From Yeosuana marina (lineage in GTDB: Bacteria > Bacteroidota > Bacteroidia > Flavobacteriales > Flavobacteriaceae): a DNA stretch of 64,000 bases. Position 1 is the first letter of the stretch. Every line of letters starts with the position of its first letter. The notes under the pieces are model-generated. The model saw nothing but the letters and a program-made list of their open reading frames with translations, did no database searches and was not told the origin of the DNA. Position numbers and translations under genes: made by a program. The DNA is taken from positions 62,001 through 126,000 of the forward strand of contig NZ_JAAKGI010000001.1 in NCBI RefSeq assembly GCF_011762485.1, in the 5' to 3' direction. This document shows positions 45,417-55,831 of this stretch, in pieces.

Positions 45417-45445
45417 CTTAATTATATAAAAACTGTTTTTAACAG

Positions 45446-46054
45446 TTATTTTGCTTCGGCATAACGTCTTTCAACCTCATTCCAGTTAATCACATTAAAA
45501 AATGCATTAATATAATCTGGACGACGGTTTTGATAGTTTAAGTAATACGCGTGTTCCCAAACATCTAATCCTAAAATTGGTGTTCCACCGCAACTTACGC
45601 CTGGCATTAATGGGTTGTCTTGATTTGGTGTAGAGCAAATTTCTACTTTTCCTCCTTTATGAACACATAACCATGCCCAACCAGAACCAAATCTAGTGGC
45701 AGCTGCTTTACTAAAAGCTTCGATAAATGCGTCTTTAGAACCATAAGCTGCTTCAATAGCATCTTTTAATTCTCCAGACAAATATCCTTTTCCTTCTGGA
45801 TTCATCACACTCCAAAATAAAGAGTGGTTATAAAAACCTCCTCCATTATTTCTTACTGCACCATTTGTCATATCTAAATTAGCAAGAATATCTTCAATAG
45901 ATTTATTCTCTAAATCTGTTCCAGCTATTGCTGCATTTAAATTATTTGTATATCCTTGATGATGTTTAGTGTGATGTATCTCCATGGTACGAGCATCAAT
46001 ATGAGGTTCTAGAGCGTCGTATGCATATCCTAATTTCGGTAATTCAAAAGCCAT
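45446..46054 (-). CDS. Superoxide dismutase, Mn-type
   Basis: 202 residues. Metal ligands are His27 ([12 protein letters not shown]), the HSLFW histidine, and Asp and His in [15 protein letters not shown] and the PNQDNPLM segment favour the manganese (or cambialistic) class over iron. No signal peptide is seen, so it is cytoplasmic. It converts superoxide to H2O2. Divergent from the AddA-like gene; a TAAATTTG box on the minus strand (46093-46100), with TTGAC about 22 bp upstream, is a plausible promoter. Confidence 0.95.
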   Translation of the reverse strand: MAFELPKLGYAYDALEPHIDARTMEIHHTKHHQGYTNNLNAAIAGTDLENKSIEDILANLDMTNGAVRNNGGGFYNHSLFWSVMNPEGKGYLSGELKDAIEAAYGSKDAFIEAFSKAAATRFGSGWAWLCVHKGGKVEICSTPNQDNPLMPGVSCGGTPILGLDVWEHAYYLNYQNRRPDYINAFFNVINWNEVERRYAEAK

Positions 46055-46092
46055 AATTATTTTGTTTTAATTTATTAATAATTCATTTAATT

Positions 46093-46125
46093 CAAATTTA
46101 AGCATTTACACATTAACGATGTCAA
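46093..46125 (-). promoter_or_regulatory. Putative sod promoter
   Basis: Minus strand: TTGAC (46121-46125) and TAAATTTG (46093-46100), separated by about 20 bp. The -7 box lies 38 bp before the start codon. -33 match only partial. Confidence 0.45.
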
Positions 46126-46190
46126 TTAAAAAATAATTAATTGTTATCAACTCATTGATAGTTTTTATCTTGTATGCAAATTAAACATAT

Positions 46191-49100
46191 ATGCTTAACA
46201 GTCCGTCTTTTACAATATACAATGCCTCTGCTGGTAGCGGGAAAACGTATACCCTTGTAAAAGAATACCTTAAAATTTTATTCAAATCTGAAAAAAGAAT
46301 GCCTTTTAAGCACATTTTGGCAATAACCTTTACCAACAAAGCGGTTGCCGAAATGAAAGAACGTATAATAAGTACCTTAAAAGAGTTTTCAAACGAAGCC
46401 ATTTTAAATGAGCCGAGCAGCATGTTTGTTACTTTATGTGAAGAATTGCCAATGGATGCGATAACGCTTCATTTAAAATCTAAAATCCTTTTAGAAACTA
46501 TTATTCATAATTATGCGGCGTTTGATATTTCGACCATTGATGGATTTACACATAAATTAATACGAACGTTTGCTCACGATTTAAAACTATCTTTAAATTT
46601 TGAAGTTGAATTAGATCAAGACTCCATTTTAAACGAAGCAGTAGATAGTCTTATTTCAAAAGCTGGAATTGATACAAACTTGACCAAAGTCTTAGTTGAT
46701 TTTGCCATTGAAAAAGCCGATGACGATAAAAGTTGGGATGTGTCTTTTGATTTTAATAAGATTGCCAAACTTCTTACCAACGAAAATGATATTCCATTTA
46801 TTGAGACTCTGAAGGACAAAACCATTGACGATTTTAACGTTCTTAAATCGCAGATAAAAACACAACTAAAACAAACCGAAAACAACATAGTTGATGTAGC
46901 CAAAGGTGTTTTAACCCTTATTGAAGCTTGTAGTTTGGAATTTAAAGACTTTTCAAGTAGTTATTTGCCAAAGCATTTTAAAAATTTGACTGATAATAAA
47001 TTTGATTTAAATTTTGAAACCAAATGGCAAATAGACTTAGTTGAAGGTAACCAATTGTATCCCAAACGCGTTACAGAACATATAGCGTCTGTTATAGATG
47101 AGATTCAACCTCAATTAATTTCAGCTTTTAACGAAACCAAACAAGCTGTTTATCATCTTAAATTTTTAAAAGCATTTTATAAAAATATCACGCCATTATC
47201 AGTTTTAAATGCCATAAATAAAGAGCTTCAAATACTTAAAGACGATCAAAATAAAATGCTTATTTCAGAATTTAACACAATTATAAGCAACGAAATAAAA
47301 AACCAACCAACACCCTTTATTTATGAACGTATTGGCGAAAAATTCAATCATTATTTTATTGATGAATTTCAAGATACATCTGTTTTACAATGGGAAAACT
47401 TAGTTCCGTTGTTAGACAATTCCCTCGCAGCTGAACATGGAAGCGCTCTGTTAGTTGGTGACGCGAAACAGGCTATTTACCGCTGGCGTGGCGGAAAGGC
47501 AGAACAGTTTATTAATTTGTTTAATAAGACAACAACTCCTTTTCAAATTGAACAAACTATTGAAAACCTCCCTACAAACTACCGAAGTTTTAAAGAAATT
47601 GTAAACTTTAACAATAGCTTTTTCAATTACTTATCCACTTTCGTGTTTGCTCATAAAGACTATGAATCACTATATGAAAAATCTCATCAAAACAGCCATA
47701 TAGAACATAACGGGTATGTACATATGTCGTTTTTAGACATAGAAAAAGATGACGATAGAGGCGAATTATTTTGCGAACATGTTTTAAAAACTATACATAG
47801 CTGTCTTGAGCATCATTTTGAACTCCAAGATATTTGCGTGTTGGTTAGAAAGAAAAAAGAAGGTGTGGCTATTGCAAATTATTTAAGCCAACAAGGGATT
47901 CCTATCATTTCATCTGAAACCTTATTGATTTACAATGCGCTAGAGGTTGCCTTTATTAATGATGTGCTTACGCTTTTAATTCAACCAAAAAACAACGAAA
48001 TAAAAATACGTGTTCTCAATTACTTAACCTCATTATTTAATATTGGCGATACACATAATTTTTTTAGCAAACATATTAATTTATCAATAGACCAATTATT
48101 TAAAAGTTTCGAGGCTTTTGATGTTACTATTAACAGCAACTCGTTGTTAGAACTTTCGCTTTACGACTTAGCAGAAACCATTGTAAGAAGCTTTAATCTG
48201 GTTAAAAATTCAAACGCTTATGTTCAGTTTTATTTAGATATTGTTTTAGATTTTACTCAGAAAAAGGGTTCGGATATTTCGGGATTCTTAAGCTATTTTG
48301 ATAAGAAAAAAGACAGCTTAAGCATTGTATCGCCTGTGGGTCAAAATGCAGTTCAAATCATGACCATTCATAAATCAAAAGGGTTGGAATTTCCAGTTGT
48401 TATTTTTCCTTATGCTGATTTAGATATCTATCAAGAAATAGAACCTAAAGAATGGGTGTCTTTAGAAAAGAAAACCTTCAATGGTTTTTCGCATACACTT
48501 TTAAACTATACTAAAGATTTTGAGCACTATGGCGAAGAAGGTTTACGTATTTACAACACGCATCAATCTGAACAAGAACTAGACAACATTAATTTGTTAT
48601 ACGTTACCTTAACCCGCGCTATTGAGCAATTATATATCATTTCAAAAAAAGATATCTCTTCAAAAGGCGAGGTAAATACCAAACGATTTTCGGGATTATT
48701 TATTAGTTATCTTACCCATTTAGGACTTTGGAATGATTCTGATGCAACATACCATTTTGGAAAACCGGAAAAAACATCAAAAAGTAGTTCGCAGAAAAAA
48801 ACCATCTCACAAGAGCAAGAATTTATTTCAACAGCAAAAGAAAATCACCATATAAAAATTGTAACAAGTTCAGGTTACTTATGGGATTCTAATCAAGAGG
48901 AAGCAATAGAAAAAGGAAATCTTATTCATAACATTCTTTCTAAGATTGAAACAAAAGATGATATCGATTTGGTGTTAAACGAATTTATTCAATCTGCTAC
49001 CATTACTAAAGAACAATCTTCGAAACTCAAAAATATACTCTATGCCGTTGTGGAACATCCTAAACTTAAAGATTGTTTTAATGCTAAACATATCATATAT

Positions 49101-49328
49101 AACGAACGTGATATTATAACCAAGCAAGGGCACATTTTAAGACCAGATCGGATTGTTTTAAATTCTAACAATGAAGCTATTATAATTGACTATAAAACAG
49201 GACAAGAAGACAAGAGCCATTGGCAACAACTCATATCGTATCAAGATGTGTTAGAAGACATGAACTTAAGTGTTACAAAAAAAATTCTAGTGTATATAAA
49301 TAACACGATTCAAATAAAAGAACTATAA
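46191..49328 (+). CDS. AddA-like UvrD helicase/exonuclease
   Basis: 1,045 residues. Superfamily 1 motifs occur in order: YNASAGSGKTYTL (Walker A, about 10), YFIDEFQDTS (II), LLVGDAKQAIYRWRGG (III), NYRSFKEIV (IV), MTIHKSKGLEFPVV (V) and LLYVTLTRAIEQLY (VI). A C-terminal RecB-type nuclease domain shows RPDRIVLNSNNEAIIIDYKTG. It unwinds and degrades DNA ends at breaks and works with the AddB-like protein at 52106. The partner genes are split by kbl and an OmpA gene here. Confidence 0.93.
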   Translation: MLNSPSFTIYNASAGSGKTYTLVKEYLKILFKSEKRMPFKHILAITFTNKAVAEMKERIISTLKEFSNEAILNEPSSMFVTLCEELPMDAITLHLKSKILLETIIHNYAAFDISTIDGFTHKLIRTFAHDLKLSLNFEVELDQDSILNEAVDSLISKAGIDTNLTKVLVDFAIEKADDDKSWDVSFDFNKIAKLLTNENDIPFIETLKDKTIDDFNVLKSQIKTQLKQTENNIVDVAKGVLTLIEACSLEFKDFSSSYLPKHFKNLTDNKFDLNFETKWQIDLVEGNQLYPKRVTEHIASVIDEIQPQLISAFNETKQAVYHLKFLKAFYKNITPLSVLNAINKELQILKDDQNKMLISEFNTIISNEIKNQPTPFIYERIGEKFNHYFIDEFQDTSVLQWENLVPLLDNSLAAEHGSALLVGDAKQAIYRWRGGKAEQFINLFNKTTTPFQIEQTIENLPTNYRSFKEIVNFNNSFFNYLSTFVFAHKDYESLYEKSHQNSHIEHNGYVHMSFLDIEKDDDRGELFCEHVLKTIHSCLEHHFELQDICVLVRKKKEGVAIANYLSQQGIPIISSETLLIYNALEVAFINDVLTLLIQPKNNEIKIRVLNYLTSLFNIGDTHNFFSKHINLSIDQLFKSFEAFDVTINSNSLLELSLYDLAETIVRSFNLVKNSNAYVQFYLDIVLDFTQKKGSDISGFLSYFDKKKDSLSIVSPVGQNAVQIMTIHKSKGLEFPVVIFPYADLDIYQEIEPKEWVSLEKKTFNGFSHTLLNYTKDFEHYGEEGLRIYNTHQSEQELDNINLLYVTLTRAIEQLYIISKKDISSKGEVNTKRFSGLFISYLTHLGLWNDSDATYHFGKPEKTSKSSSQKKTISQEQEFISTAKENHHIKIVTSSGYLWDSNQEEAIEKGNLIHNILSKIETKDDIDLVLNEFIQSATITKEQSSKLKNILYAVVEHPKLKDCFNAKHIIYNERDIITKQGHILRPDRIVLNSNNEAIIIDYKTGQEDKSHWQQLISYQDVLEDMNLSVTKKILVYINNTIQIKEL

Positions 49329-49351
49329 CTTTGTGAAAAATATTTAGCATT

Positions 49352-50545
49352 ATGTACAATAAAATTCAACAACATTTACAGCAAGAACTTCAAGATATTA
49401 AAGACAATGGTCTTTATAAAACAGAACGTATTATTACATCGGCTCAAGGTGCCGAAATTACTTTAAGCACAGGAGAAACTGTTTTAAATTTTTGTGCCAA
49501 TAATTATTTGGGGTTATCATCGCATCCAGACGTTATTCAAGCTGCTAAAGATACCATGGACACTCATGGTTTCGGAATGTCTTCAGTGAGGTTTATTTGT
49601 GGAACACAAGATATTCATAAAGAATTAGAGCAAAAAATAGCGAATTTCTATCAAACCGAAGACACAATCTTATACGCGGCTGCTTTTGATGCTAATGGCG
49701 GTGTTTTTGAACCTTTGCTTGGCGCTGAAGATGCGATTATTTCAGACTCACTAAATCATGCTTCTATTATTGATGGTGTTCGTTTATGTAAAGCCTCAAG
49801 ATACAGATATGAAAATAGCAACATGGTTGATTTAGAACAACAACTTATTACGGCCAATGAAAACGGAGCGAGATTTAAAATTATTGTCACAGATGGTGTC
49901 TTTTCAATGGATGGAGTTGTGGCTCCACTTGATAACATATGTGACTTAGCCGATAAATACGACGCAATGGTAATGGTTGATGAATGTCATGCAGCTGGTT
50001 TTATAGGAAAAACAGGTCGTGGAACCCTTGAAGAAAAAGATGTTTTAAATAGAGTAGATATTATCACAGGAACTCTAGGGAAAGCTCTAGGTGGTGCTAT
50101 GGGTGGTTATACAACAGGCAAAAAAGAAATTATTGATATTCTTCGTCAACGTTCAAGACCTTATTTATTCTCAAACTCACTGGCTCCTGCAATTGTTGGA
50201 GCTTCAATTAAGGTGTTTGATATGCTAAGTAACGATACTAGCCTGAGAGATACCTTGGAATGGAACACCAATTATTTTAAAAAAAGAATGAAAGAAGCAG
50301 GTTTTGATATTATTGATGGTGATTCTGCTATCGTTCCTGTCATGCTATACGATGCAAAACTGTCACAAAATATGGCAAATATGCTCCTAAAAGAAGGAAT
50401 TTATGTTATTGGATTCTTTTTTCCTGTAGTTCCAAAAGAAAAAGCAAGAATAAGAGTACAATTATCTTCGGCACACACAAAAGCTCATTTAGATAAGGCT
50501 ATTCTTGCATTTTCCAAAATTGGAAAGACATTAAATATTATCTAA
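49352..50545 (+). CDS. kbl: Glycine C-acetyltransferase (2-amino-3-ketobutyrate CoA ligase)
   Basis: 397 residues. Alpha-oxoamine synthase, PLP-dependent: NFCANNYLGLSSHPDV, the dual DECHAAGF motif, and the lysine in GTLGKALGGAMGGYT. Length agrees with Kbl (398). It cleaves 2-amino-3-ketobutyrate with CoA to glycine and acetyl-CoA, the second step of threonine breakdown. tdh is not adjacent. A TAACTTTG box (49326-49333) at the end of addA may start its transcript. Confidence 0.95.
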   Translation: MYNKIQQHLQQELQDIKDNGLYKTERIITSAQGAEITLSTGETVLNFCANNYLGLSSHPDVIQAAKDTMDTHGFGMSSVRFICGTQDIHKELEQKIANFYQTEDTILYAAAFDANGGVFEPLLGAEDAIISDSLNHASIIDGVRLCKASRYRYENSNMVDLEQQLITANENGARFKIIVTDGVFSMDGVVAPLDNICDLADKYDAMVMVDECHAAGFIGKTGRGTLEEKDVLNRVDIITGTLGKALGGAMGGYTTGKKEIIDILRQRSRPYLFSNSLAPAIVGASIKVFDMLSNDTSLRDTLEWNTNYFKKRMKEAGFDIIDGDSAIVPVMLYDAKLSQNMANMLLKEGIYVIGFFFPVVPKEKARIRVQLSSAHTKAHLDKAILAFSKIGKTLNII

Positions 50546-50562
50546 AAAGGTGCATAACTATC

Positions 50563-50596
50563 GATGATTAAAAGGAATCAATCAATTTTTTTATAT
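50563..50596 (+). terminator. Weak terminator after kbl
   Basis: GATGATT (50563-50569) / AATCAATC (50576-50583), a stem with one bulge followed by AATTTTTTT. It overlaps the start of the ompA promoter region. Confidence 0.4.
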
Positions 50597-50603
50597 ATTT
50601 GTC

Positions 50604-50634
50604 TTTGTTAATAAAATTTAACAACTTACTTTTG
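50604..50634 (+). promoter_or_regulatory. Consensus Bacteroidetes promoter of the ompA-type gene
   Basis: TTTG (50604-50607), 19 bp, then TACTTTTG (50627-50634), matching the known -33 TTTG / -7 TAnnTTTG arrangement. It is the best promoter in the window and fits a highly expressed outer-membrane protein. A second -7-like box TATATTTG lies at 50594-50601. Confidence 0.75.
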
Positions 50635-50664
50635 TGAACAATTAACACTTAAAATTAAAAACTT

Positions 50665-52032
50665 TTGAATATGAAAAATCTTAGCAGATTATTGTTAGCT
50701 ATGTTGCTTGTACTTGGTTATAGCAACGCTAATGCACAAGACAAAAACAATCCTTGGCAAATTACTATTGGAGCAAATGCCGTAGATGCTTTCCCTTCAG
50801 GAGATGGTGCTCCTTTTAGTGAGACAATCTTCAGTGAATACTTTAATGTAGGCGATCACTGGAATATTTTACCATCATTATCAACAATCTCAGTATCTAA
50901 ATACATGGGAGATGGTTTCTCTTTTGGAGTTGCTGGATCTTTAAATAAAATTACCAAATGGGGAGATGCTTCTGTTGATGATTTATCTTATTATGGTGTA
51001 GATGGTACTATTAAATATAGTCTTGGAGACATATTAAAATCTAACGTAATCGAGCCTTACTTAGGTATTGGTGGTGGTTACACTTGGGTTGATGAAGTTG
51101 GTGCTGGTACATTAAACGGAACCTTAGGTTTTAACTTTTGGTTTAGTGACAATGTTGGTTTAACAATTCAATCAGCTTACAAACATTCATTTGAAGATTA
51201 CTTAAATACACATTTCCAACATACTGCAGGTATTTCAATTAAATTTGGTGGTACTGATACTGATGGTGATGGTATTTATGACAAAGATGATGCTTGTCCA
51301 GATGTTGCAGGTTTAGCAGCTTTCAATGGTTGTCCTGATACAGACGGAGATGGTATTGAAGATAGTAAAGATTCTTGTCCAAACGAAGCTGGTTTAGCTG
51401 AATTGAATGGTTGTCCAGATTCTGACGGTGACGGTGTTGCTGATAAAGATGATAACTGTCCTACAGTTGCTGGTTTAAAAGCTTTAGGTGGATGTCCAGA
51501 TGCTGATGGTGACGGTGTAACTGATGCAGATGATAAATGTGTTGATGTTGCTGGTCCTGCTGCAAATCAAGGATGCCCATGGCCAGATACTGACGGTGAC
51601 GGTGTATTAGACAAAGATGACAAATGTCCATCTGTTAAAGGTACTGTAGCAAATTCAGGATGTCCTGAAGTTTCAGAAGAAGTTCAAAAAACTTTAAATG
51701 AATACGCTAAAACTATCTTATTTGATACTGGTAAATCTAGTATTCAATCTCAATCTGCAGCTGTTTTAGGTGATATTATTAAAATTCTTAAAGAATATCC
51801 AACATCTAAATTTACTGTTGAAGGACATACTGATAGTGTAGGTAGTGATAAATTAAACCAAAGATTATCTGATGCTAGAGCTAATGCAGTTAAAGAATAC
51901 CTAGTTGAAAACGGTATTGACGAATTTAGATTGTCTGCAATTGGATATGGTGAATCTAAACCTATCGATACAAATGCTACTAGAAAAGGTAGAGCTAACA
52001 ACAGACGTGTTGAAATTAACTTAGCAAAATAA
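50665..52032 (+). CDS. OmpA family outer-membrane protein with thrombospondin type 3 repeats
   Basis: 455 residues with an N-terminal signal peptide ending NANAQ. Residues about 25-195 form a beta-barrel-like domain. Then five or so calcium-binding TSP3 repeats ([16 protein letters not shown] type) span about 196-335, and the OmpA domain covers about 340-455 ([37 protein letters not shown]). The OmpA part binds peptidoglycan. Codon use is more biased than the neighbours (repeated GGT, GAT), consistent with high expression. It has a consensus promoter and strong terminator of its own. Confidence 0.95.
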   Translation: MNMKNLSRLLLAMLLVLGYSNANAQDKNNPWQITIGANAVDAFPSGDGAPFSETIFSEYFNVGDHWNILPSLSTISVSKYMGDGFSFGVAGSLNKITKWGDASVDDLSYYGVDGTIKYSLGDILKSNVIEPYLGIGGGYTWVDEVGAGTLNGTLGFNFWFSDNVGLTIQSAYKHSFEDYLNTHFQHTAGISIKFGGTDTDGDGIYDKDDACPDVAGLAAFNGCPDTDGDGIEDSKDSCPNEAGLAELNGCPDSDGDGVADKDDNCPTVAGLKALGGCPDADGDGVTDADDKCVDVAGPAANQGCPWPDTDGDGVLDKDDKCPSVKGTVANSGCPEVSEEVQKTLNEYAKTILFDTGKSSIQSQSAAVLGDIIKILKEYPTSKFTVEGHTDSVGSDKLNQRLSDARANAVKEYLVENGIDEFRLSAIGYGESKPIDTNATRKGRANNRRVEINLAK

Positions 52033-52063
52033 TTAATTTTATAAGCTAATAAATAATAAGTTT

Positions 52064-52094
52064 AAAACGCTTCGGATATCCCGAAGCGTTTTTT
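52064..52094 (+). terminator. Strong terminator after the ompA-type gene
   Basis: 12-bp perfect stem AAAACGCTTCGG (52064-52075) / CCGAAGCGTTTT (52081-52092) with loop ATATC and a T run, ending 12 bp before the next start. Confidence 0.93.
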
Positions 52095-52105
52095 ATTTTT
52101 ATGCT

Positions 52106-54868
52106 ATGGCTACCTTTATTTTTGATGTTTTAAAAGATTTGGAAAACAAGCATGCAAACCTTTCTTCTATTACCTTTATTTTACCAAGCAAGAGAGCTGG
52201 AGTTTTCTTAAAAAACCAACTGTCTCAAATTGTTAAAGAGACCATTTTTTCTCCTAATATTTTAAGTATTGAAGAATTTGTTGAGGAGATTTCAAAACTC
52301 AAAACAATAACCAATACAGATCTTTTATTTGAGTTTTATAACAGTTATATCCATTTGACAAAAAAAGGAGATATTGAGTCTTTTGATGTGTTTTCAAAAT
52401 GGGCTCAAATTCTTCTTCAGGATTTTAATGAAATAGATAGATATTTAATTCCTCAAAAAAACATTTTTGAATATTTAAGTGATATTCAAGATTTAAAACA
52501 TTGGTCCTTAGAACCTAATAAAACCGAGTTTGTAAAAAACTATTTATCCTTTTGGAAGAAACTTTTTGACTACTACAACCATTTTACAGAACAATTACTC
52601 TCTAAAAAATTAGGCTATCAAGGACTAATTTACCGAGAAGCTGTTAAAAATATAAGGGATTATATTCAACACAATAAAAGCAAGCAGCATATATTTTTGG
52701 GTTTTAATGCGCTAAACACCTGCGAAGAAACCATTATTCAAGAATTACTTGAAAGTGGTTTGGCAGATATTTATTGGGATATTGATAATACGTTTATAAA
52801 TAATCCTGTTCACGATGCTGGCTTATTTACAAGATTGCACAAAAAAAACTGGCCTTATTTTAAAACTAATTCGTTCAATTGGGTGACTGAAAACTATACG
52901 AAAGACAAAAGCATCTCAGTATACGGAATCCCGAAAAATGTTGGTCAAGCAAAATATATTGGAGTTCTTCTAAACCAGTTAAAAACAAAACAAAATTCTT
53001 TAAGTAATACTGCCGTTGTTTTAGGAGATGAAAATTTACTGATTCCCATTTTAAATTCGTTACCATCAAACATAGAGACCTTAAATATAACTATGGGGTT
53101 TCCATTAAAGTCCATTCCACTAGCGTCTTTATTTGAACACTTATTTCATATTCATAAAACCTCGAACAAGTCGTTTTATTACAAAGATGTTATTAACCTG
53201 ATATCACATCAGTTTGTTAGACCCTTATTTTATGCGGATGGAAATGATTATTCATCAACAATTATTGAAACTGTTAATGATAATAATCTCATTTATATTA
53301 CAATCGAGCAATTAAGAGCAATCACAGATTCCGCAAAAAATAACCTTATAGATATCTTATTTAATCATTGGGATACAAGCATTGATAACGCCTTAAACAA
53401 TTGCTCACAACTCATCCTTAATATAAAATCACATTTAGATGAAAACAAATCGTCTAATTTATTGTCATTAGAATATTTATTCCGTTTTAACGAATTGTTC
53501 AATGAACTTTCAAGACTAAACTCAACATATAATCATATTAAAGATGTGTCAACATTACACAGCATTTATAAAGAATTATTAAGCTCTGAAACATTAGATT
53601 TTCAAGGCGAACCTTTACAAGGTTTACAAATTATGGGTATGTTAGAATCTCGCGTATTAGATTTTGAAACTGTTATTATTTCTTCTGTAAATGAAGGTAT
53701 TCTTCCTGCAGGAAAAAGCACTAATTCTTTTATTCCTTTTGACGTTAAAATAGAAAATAACTTACCTACCTATAAAGAAAAAGATGCCGTTTATACGTAT
53801 CATTTTTACAGACTCTTGCAACGTGCTAAAACGGTTATTATTTTATACAATACGGAGGCTGATGTATTAACTGGAGGCGAGAAAAGTAGATTTATTACAC
53901 AGTTAGAAGTTGAAGGAATACATCAGGTTAATCATGAAATAATAACACCAAAAGTACCAATTATTAATCCAGCTTTAAAAACTGTTAAAAAAACACCAGC
54001 CGTTATAGAGACTCTGATTCAAATTGCTGAAAAAGGATTTTCTCCATCATCCTTAACTAGTTACATCAGAAACCCCATCGATTTTTATTATCAAAAGGTT
54101 TTAAAGATTAAAGAACATGATGATGTTGAAGAAACAGTAGCTGCAAACACACTTGGAACCGTTATACACAATACCCTTGAAGATTTTTATAAGCCTTTAA
54201 TAGGCAGATATTTAACCGTTGACACTATTAAAAATATGAAATCGCTCATCACAAAAACGGTGACACATCATTTTAAATCAGTTTATAAAGAAGGTGACCT
54301 ATCAAAAGGGAAAAACTTAATTGTTTTTGAAATTGCAAAACGATATGTATCAAACTTTTTACAATTAGAAATTGAGGATATTAAACAAGGTAATCAAATA
54401 AAAATAGTTGCTATTGAATTAGAGAACAACATTAGAATTAGTATTCCTGAGCTAAATTTTCCTATAAAAATCATTGGTAAAATTGATAGAGTTGATGAAT
54501 ACAATGGTATTACCAGAATTATAGACTATAAAAGTGGAAACGTAACCCAAGGAGACGTTGAAATTGTAAATTGGGAAGATATTGCAAGCGATTATAAAAA
54601 ATACAGCAAATCGTTTCAAATACTCACCTATGCGCTTATGATGCAACAGTCTGGACTAATAAACCTCCCTGTTGAAGCAGGCATAGTATCCTTCAAAAAT
54701 CTAAAATCTGGATTTTTAAAGTTTTCTAAAAAAGATAAACCTGGATCTTATGCAAAAAAAGAAACTTTAATTACAGAAGAAACTCTTGATAATTTTACAT
54801 CAGAATTAAAAAAACTTATCTTAGAAATTTGTAATGCTGATATTCCATTTACTGAAAAAGACCTATAA
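52106..54868 (+). CDS. AddB-like PD-(D/E)XK nuclease-family protein
   Basis: 920 residues. The first part is an inactive-looking helicase fold (FILPSKRAGVFLKNQL near residue 24 replaces a Walker A; VIISSVNEGILPAG resembles helicase motif V). The nuclease module near the C-terminus has GKIDRVDEYNGITRIIDYKSG (D..DYK), the RecB/AddB nuclease signature, after the SPSSLTSYIRNPIDFYY segment that opens the domain. It is the partner of the AddA-like gene at 46191. The pair processes double-strand breaks for RecA. Its ATG begins right after the ompA terminator. Confidence 0.9.
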   Translation: MATFIFDVLKDLENKHANLSSITFILPSKRAGVFLKNQLSQIVKETIFSPNILSIEEFVEEISKLKTITNTDLLFEFYNSYIHLTKKGDIESFDVFSKWAQILLQDFNEIDRYLIPQKNIFEYLSDIQDLKHWSLEPNKTEFVKNYLSFWKKLFDYYNHFTEQLLSKKLGYQGLIYREAVKNIRDYIQHNKSKQHIFLGFNALNTCEETIIQELLESGLADIYWDIDNTFINNPVHDAGLFTRLHKKNWPYFKTNSFNWVTENYTKDKSISVYGIPKNVGQAKYIGVLLNQLKTKQNSLSNTAVVLGDENLLIPILNSLPSNIETLNITMGFPLKSIPLASLFEHLFHIHKTSNKSFYYKDVINLISHQFVRPLFYADGNDYSSTIIETVNDNNLIYITIEQLRAITDSAKNNLIDILFNHWDTSIDNALNNCSQLILNIKSHLDENKSSNLLSLEYLFRFNELFNELSRLNSTYNHIKDVSTLHSIYKELLSSETLDFQGEPLQGLQIMGMLESRVLDFETVIISSVNEGILPAGKSTNSFIPFDVKIENNLPTYKEKDAVYTYHFYRLLQRAKTVIILYNTEADVLTGGEKSRFITQLEVEGIHQVNHEIITPKVPIINPALKTVKKTPAVIETLIQIAEKGFSPSSLTSYIRNPIDFYYQKVLKIKEHDDVEETVAANTLGTVIHNTLEDFYKPLIGRYLTVDTIKNMKSLITKTVTHHFKSVYKEGDLSKGKNLIVFEIAKRYVSNFLQLEIEDIKQGNQIKIVAIELENNIRISIPELNFPIKIIGKIDRVDEYNGITRIIDYKSGNVTQGDVEIVNWEDIASDYKKYSKSFQILTYALMMQQSGLINLPVEAGIVSFKNLKSGFLKFSKKDKPGSYAKKETLITEETLDNFTSELKKLILEICNADIPFTEKDL

Positions 54869-54871
54869 CTT

Positions 54872-55711
54872 ATGATTAAAAACAGCACCATTATTCAAGG
54901 TAACGATGAAAAGTCAATTTTAATTGACTGCACTTATATTTCAGATGACCAACCAAAACCTATTGTAATATTTTGCCATGGTTACAAAGGATTTAAAGAT
55001 TGGGGTGCATGGAATTTAATGGCGAATAAATTTGCTGAAGCAGGGTTTTATTTTGTTAAATTCAATTTTTCATACAATGGAGGCACCATAGAACAACCCA
55101 TAGATTTCCCAGATTTAGAAGCCTTCGGACATAACAATTACATCAAGGAATTAGATGATTTAAACGCTGTTATTGATTGGGTTACTTCAAATTCTGATAT
55201 TAAAAAAGAAGCTGATACAAGTAATATCAACTTGATTGGACACAGCAGAGGTGGTGGTATCGTTTTAATTAAAGCAGAAGAAGATTCCCGAATAAAAAAA
55301 GTGATTAGTTTAGCTGGAGTTAGTGATTATAAAATTAGGTTCCCTAAAGGAAATCATTTTGATACTTGGAAAAAGGAAGGTGTTTATTACGTTGAAAACG
55401 GCAGGACAAAGCAGCAAATGCCTCATTATTTCCAATTTTATAAAAACTTTATGGAGAATGAAGAGCGATTAACTATTAAACGAGCTATACAACATTTAAA
55501 TATTCCACATTTAATAATTCACGGAAATGCAGACACTAGTGTTTCTATGGAAGAAGCAAAACGTTTGCATGAATGGAACCCAAAAAGTAAACTAGAAATT
55601 ATTGATGGAGCCAATCATGTCTTTGGAGCATCTCACCCGTGGTCCTCAGAAGAACTCCCGAAAGACTTGGAACACGTTATTAAATTGTCAACTACTTTTT
55701 TTAATAATTAA
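54872..55711 (+). CDS. Alpha/beta hydrolase (dienelactone-hydrolase-like)
   Basis: 279 residues, no signal peptide. The nucleophile elbow is LIGHSRGGGIVL, with an oxyanion region IVIFCHGYKGFKDWG, and the catalytic Asp and His are in IIHGNADTSVSM and DGANHVFGASHPW. The reaction is unknown, as many serine hydrolases share these motifs. It starts 3 bp after the AddB-like gene, so it is in the same operon. Confidence 0.9.
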   Translation: MIKNSTIIQGNDEKSILIDCTYISDDQPKPIVIFCHGYKGFKDWGAWNLMANKFAEAGFYFVKFNFSYNGGTIEQPIDFPDLEAFGHNNYIKELDDLNAVIDWVTSNSDIKKEADTSNINLIGHSRGGGIVLIKAEEDSRIKKVISLAGVSDYKIRFPKGNHFDTWKKEGVYYVENGRTKQQMPHYFQFYKNFMENEERLTIKRAIQHLNIPHLIIHGNADTSVSMEEAKRLHEWNPKSKLEIIDGANHVFGASHPWSSEELPKDLEHVIKLSTTFFNN

Positions 55712-55719
55712 TTAAAAAT

Positions 55720-55747
55720 AAAAAGCAACGCAAATACGTTGCTTTTT
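55720..55747. terminator. Bidirectional terminator between the hydrolase and tRNA-Ala
   Basis: AAAAAGCAACG (55720-55730) / CGTTGCTTTTT (55737-55747), a perfect 11-bp stem. It can end both the hydrolase operon and the leftward tRNA. Confidence 0.85.
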
Positions 55748-55751
55748 ATTG

Positions 55752-55825
55752 TGGAGAAGATCGGGCTCGAACCGACGACCTCTTGACTGCCAGTCAAGCG
55801 CTCTAGCCAACTGAGCTACATCCCC
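55752..55825 (-). tRNA. tRNA-Ala (anticodon GGC)
   Basis: A full cloverleaf on the minus strand: acceptor GGGGATG pairing with CTTCTCC, D stem GCTC/GAGC, anticodon stem CTTGA/TCAAG with loop CTGGCAG, and T arm GTCGG-TTCGAGC-CCGAT. The G3-U70 pair is the alanine identity element. The acceptor carries one U6-U67 mismatch. CCA is not encoded. Confidence 0.97.
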
Positions 55826-55831
55826 AAAAAA

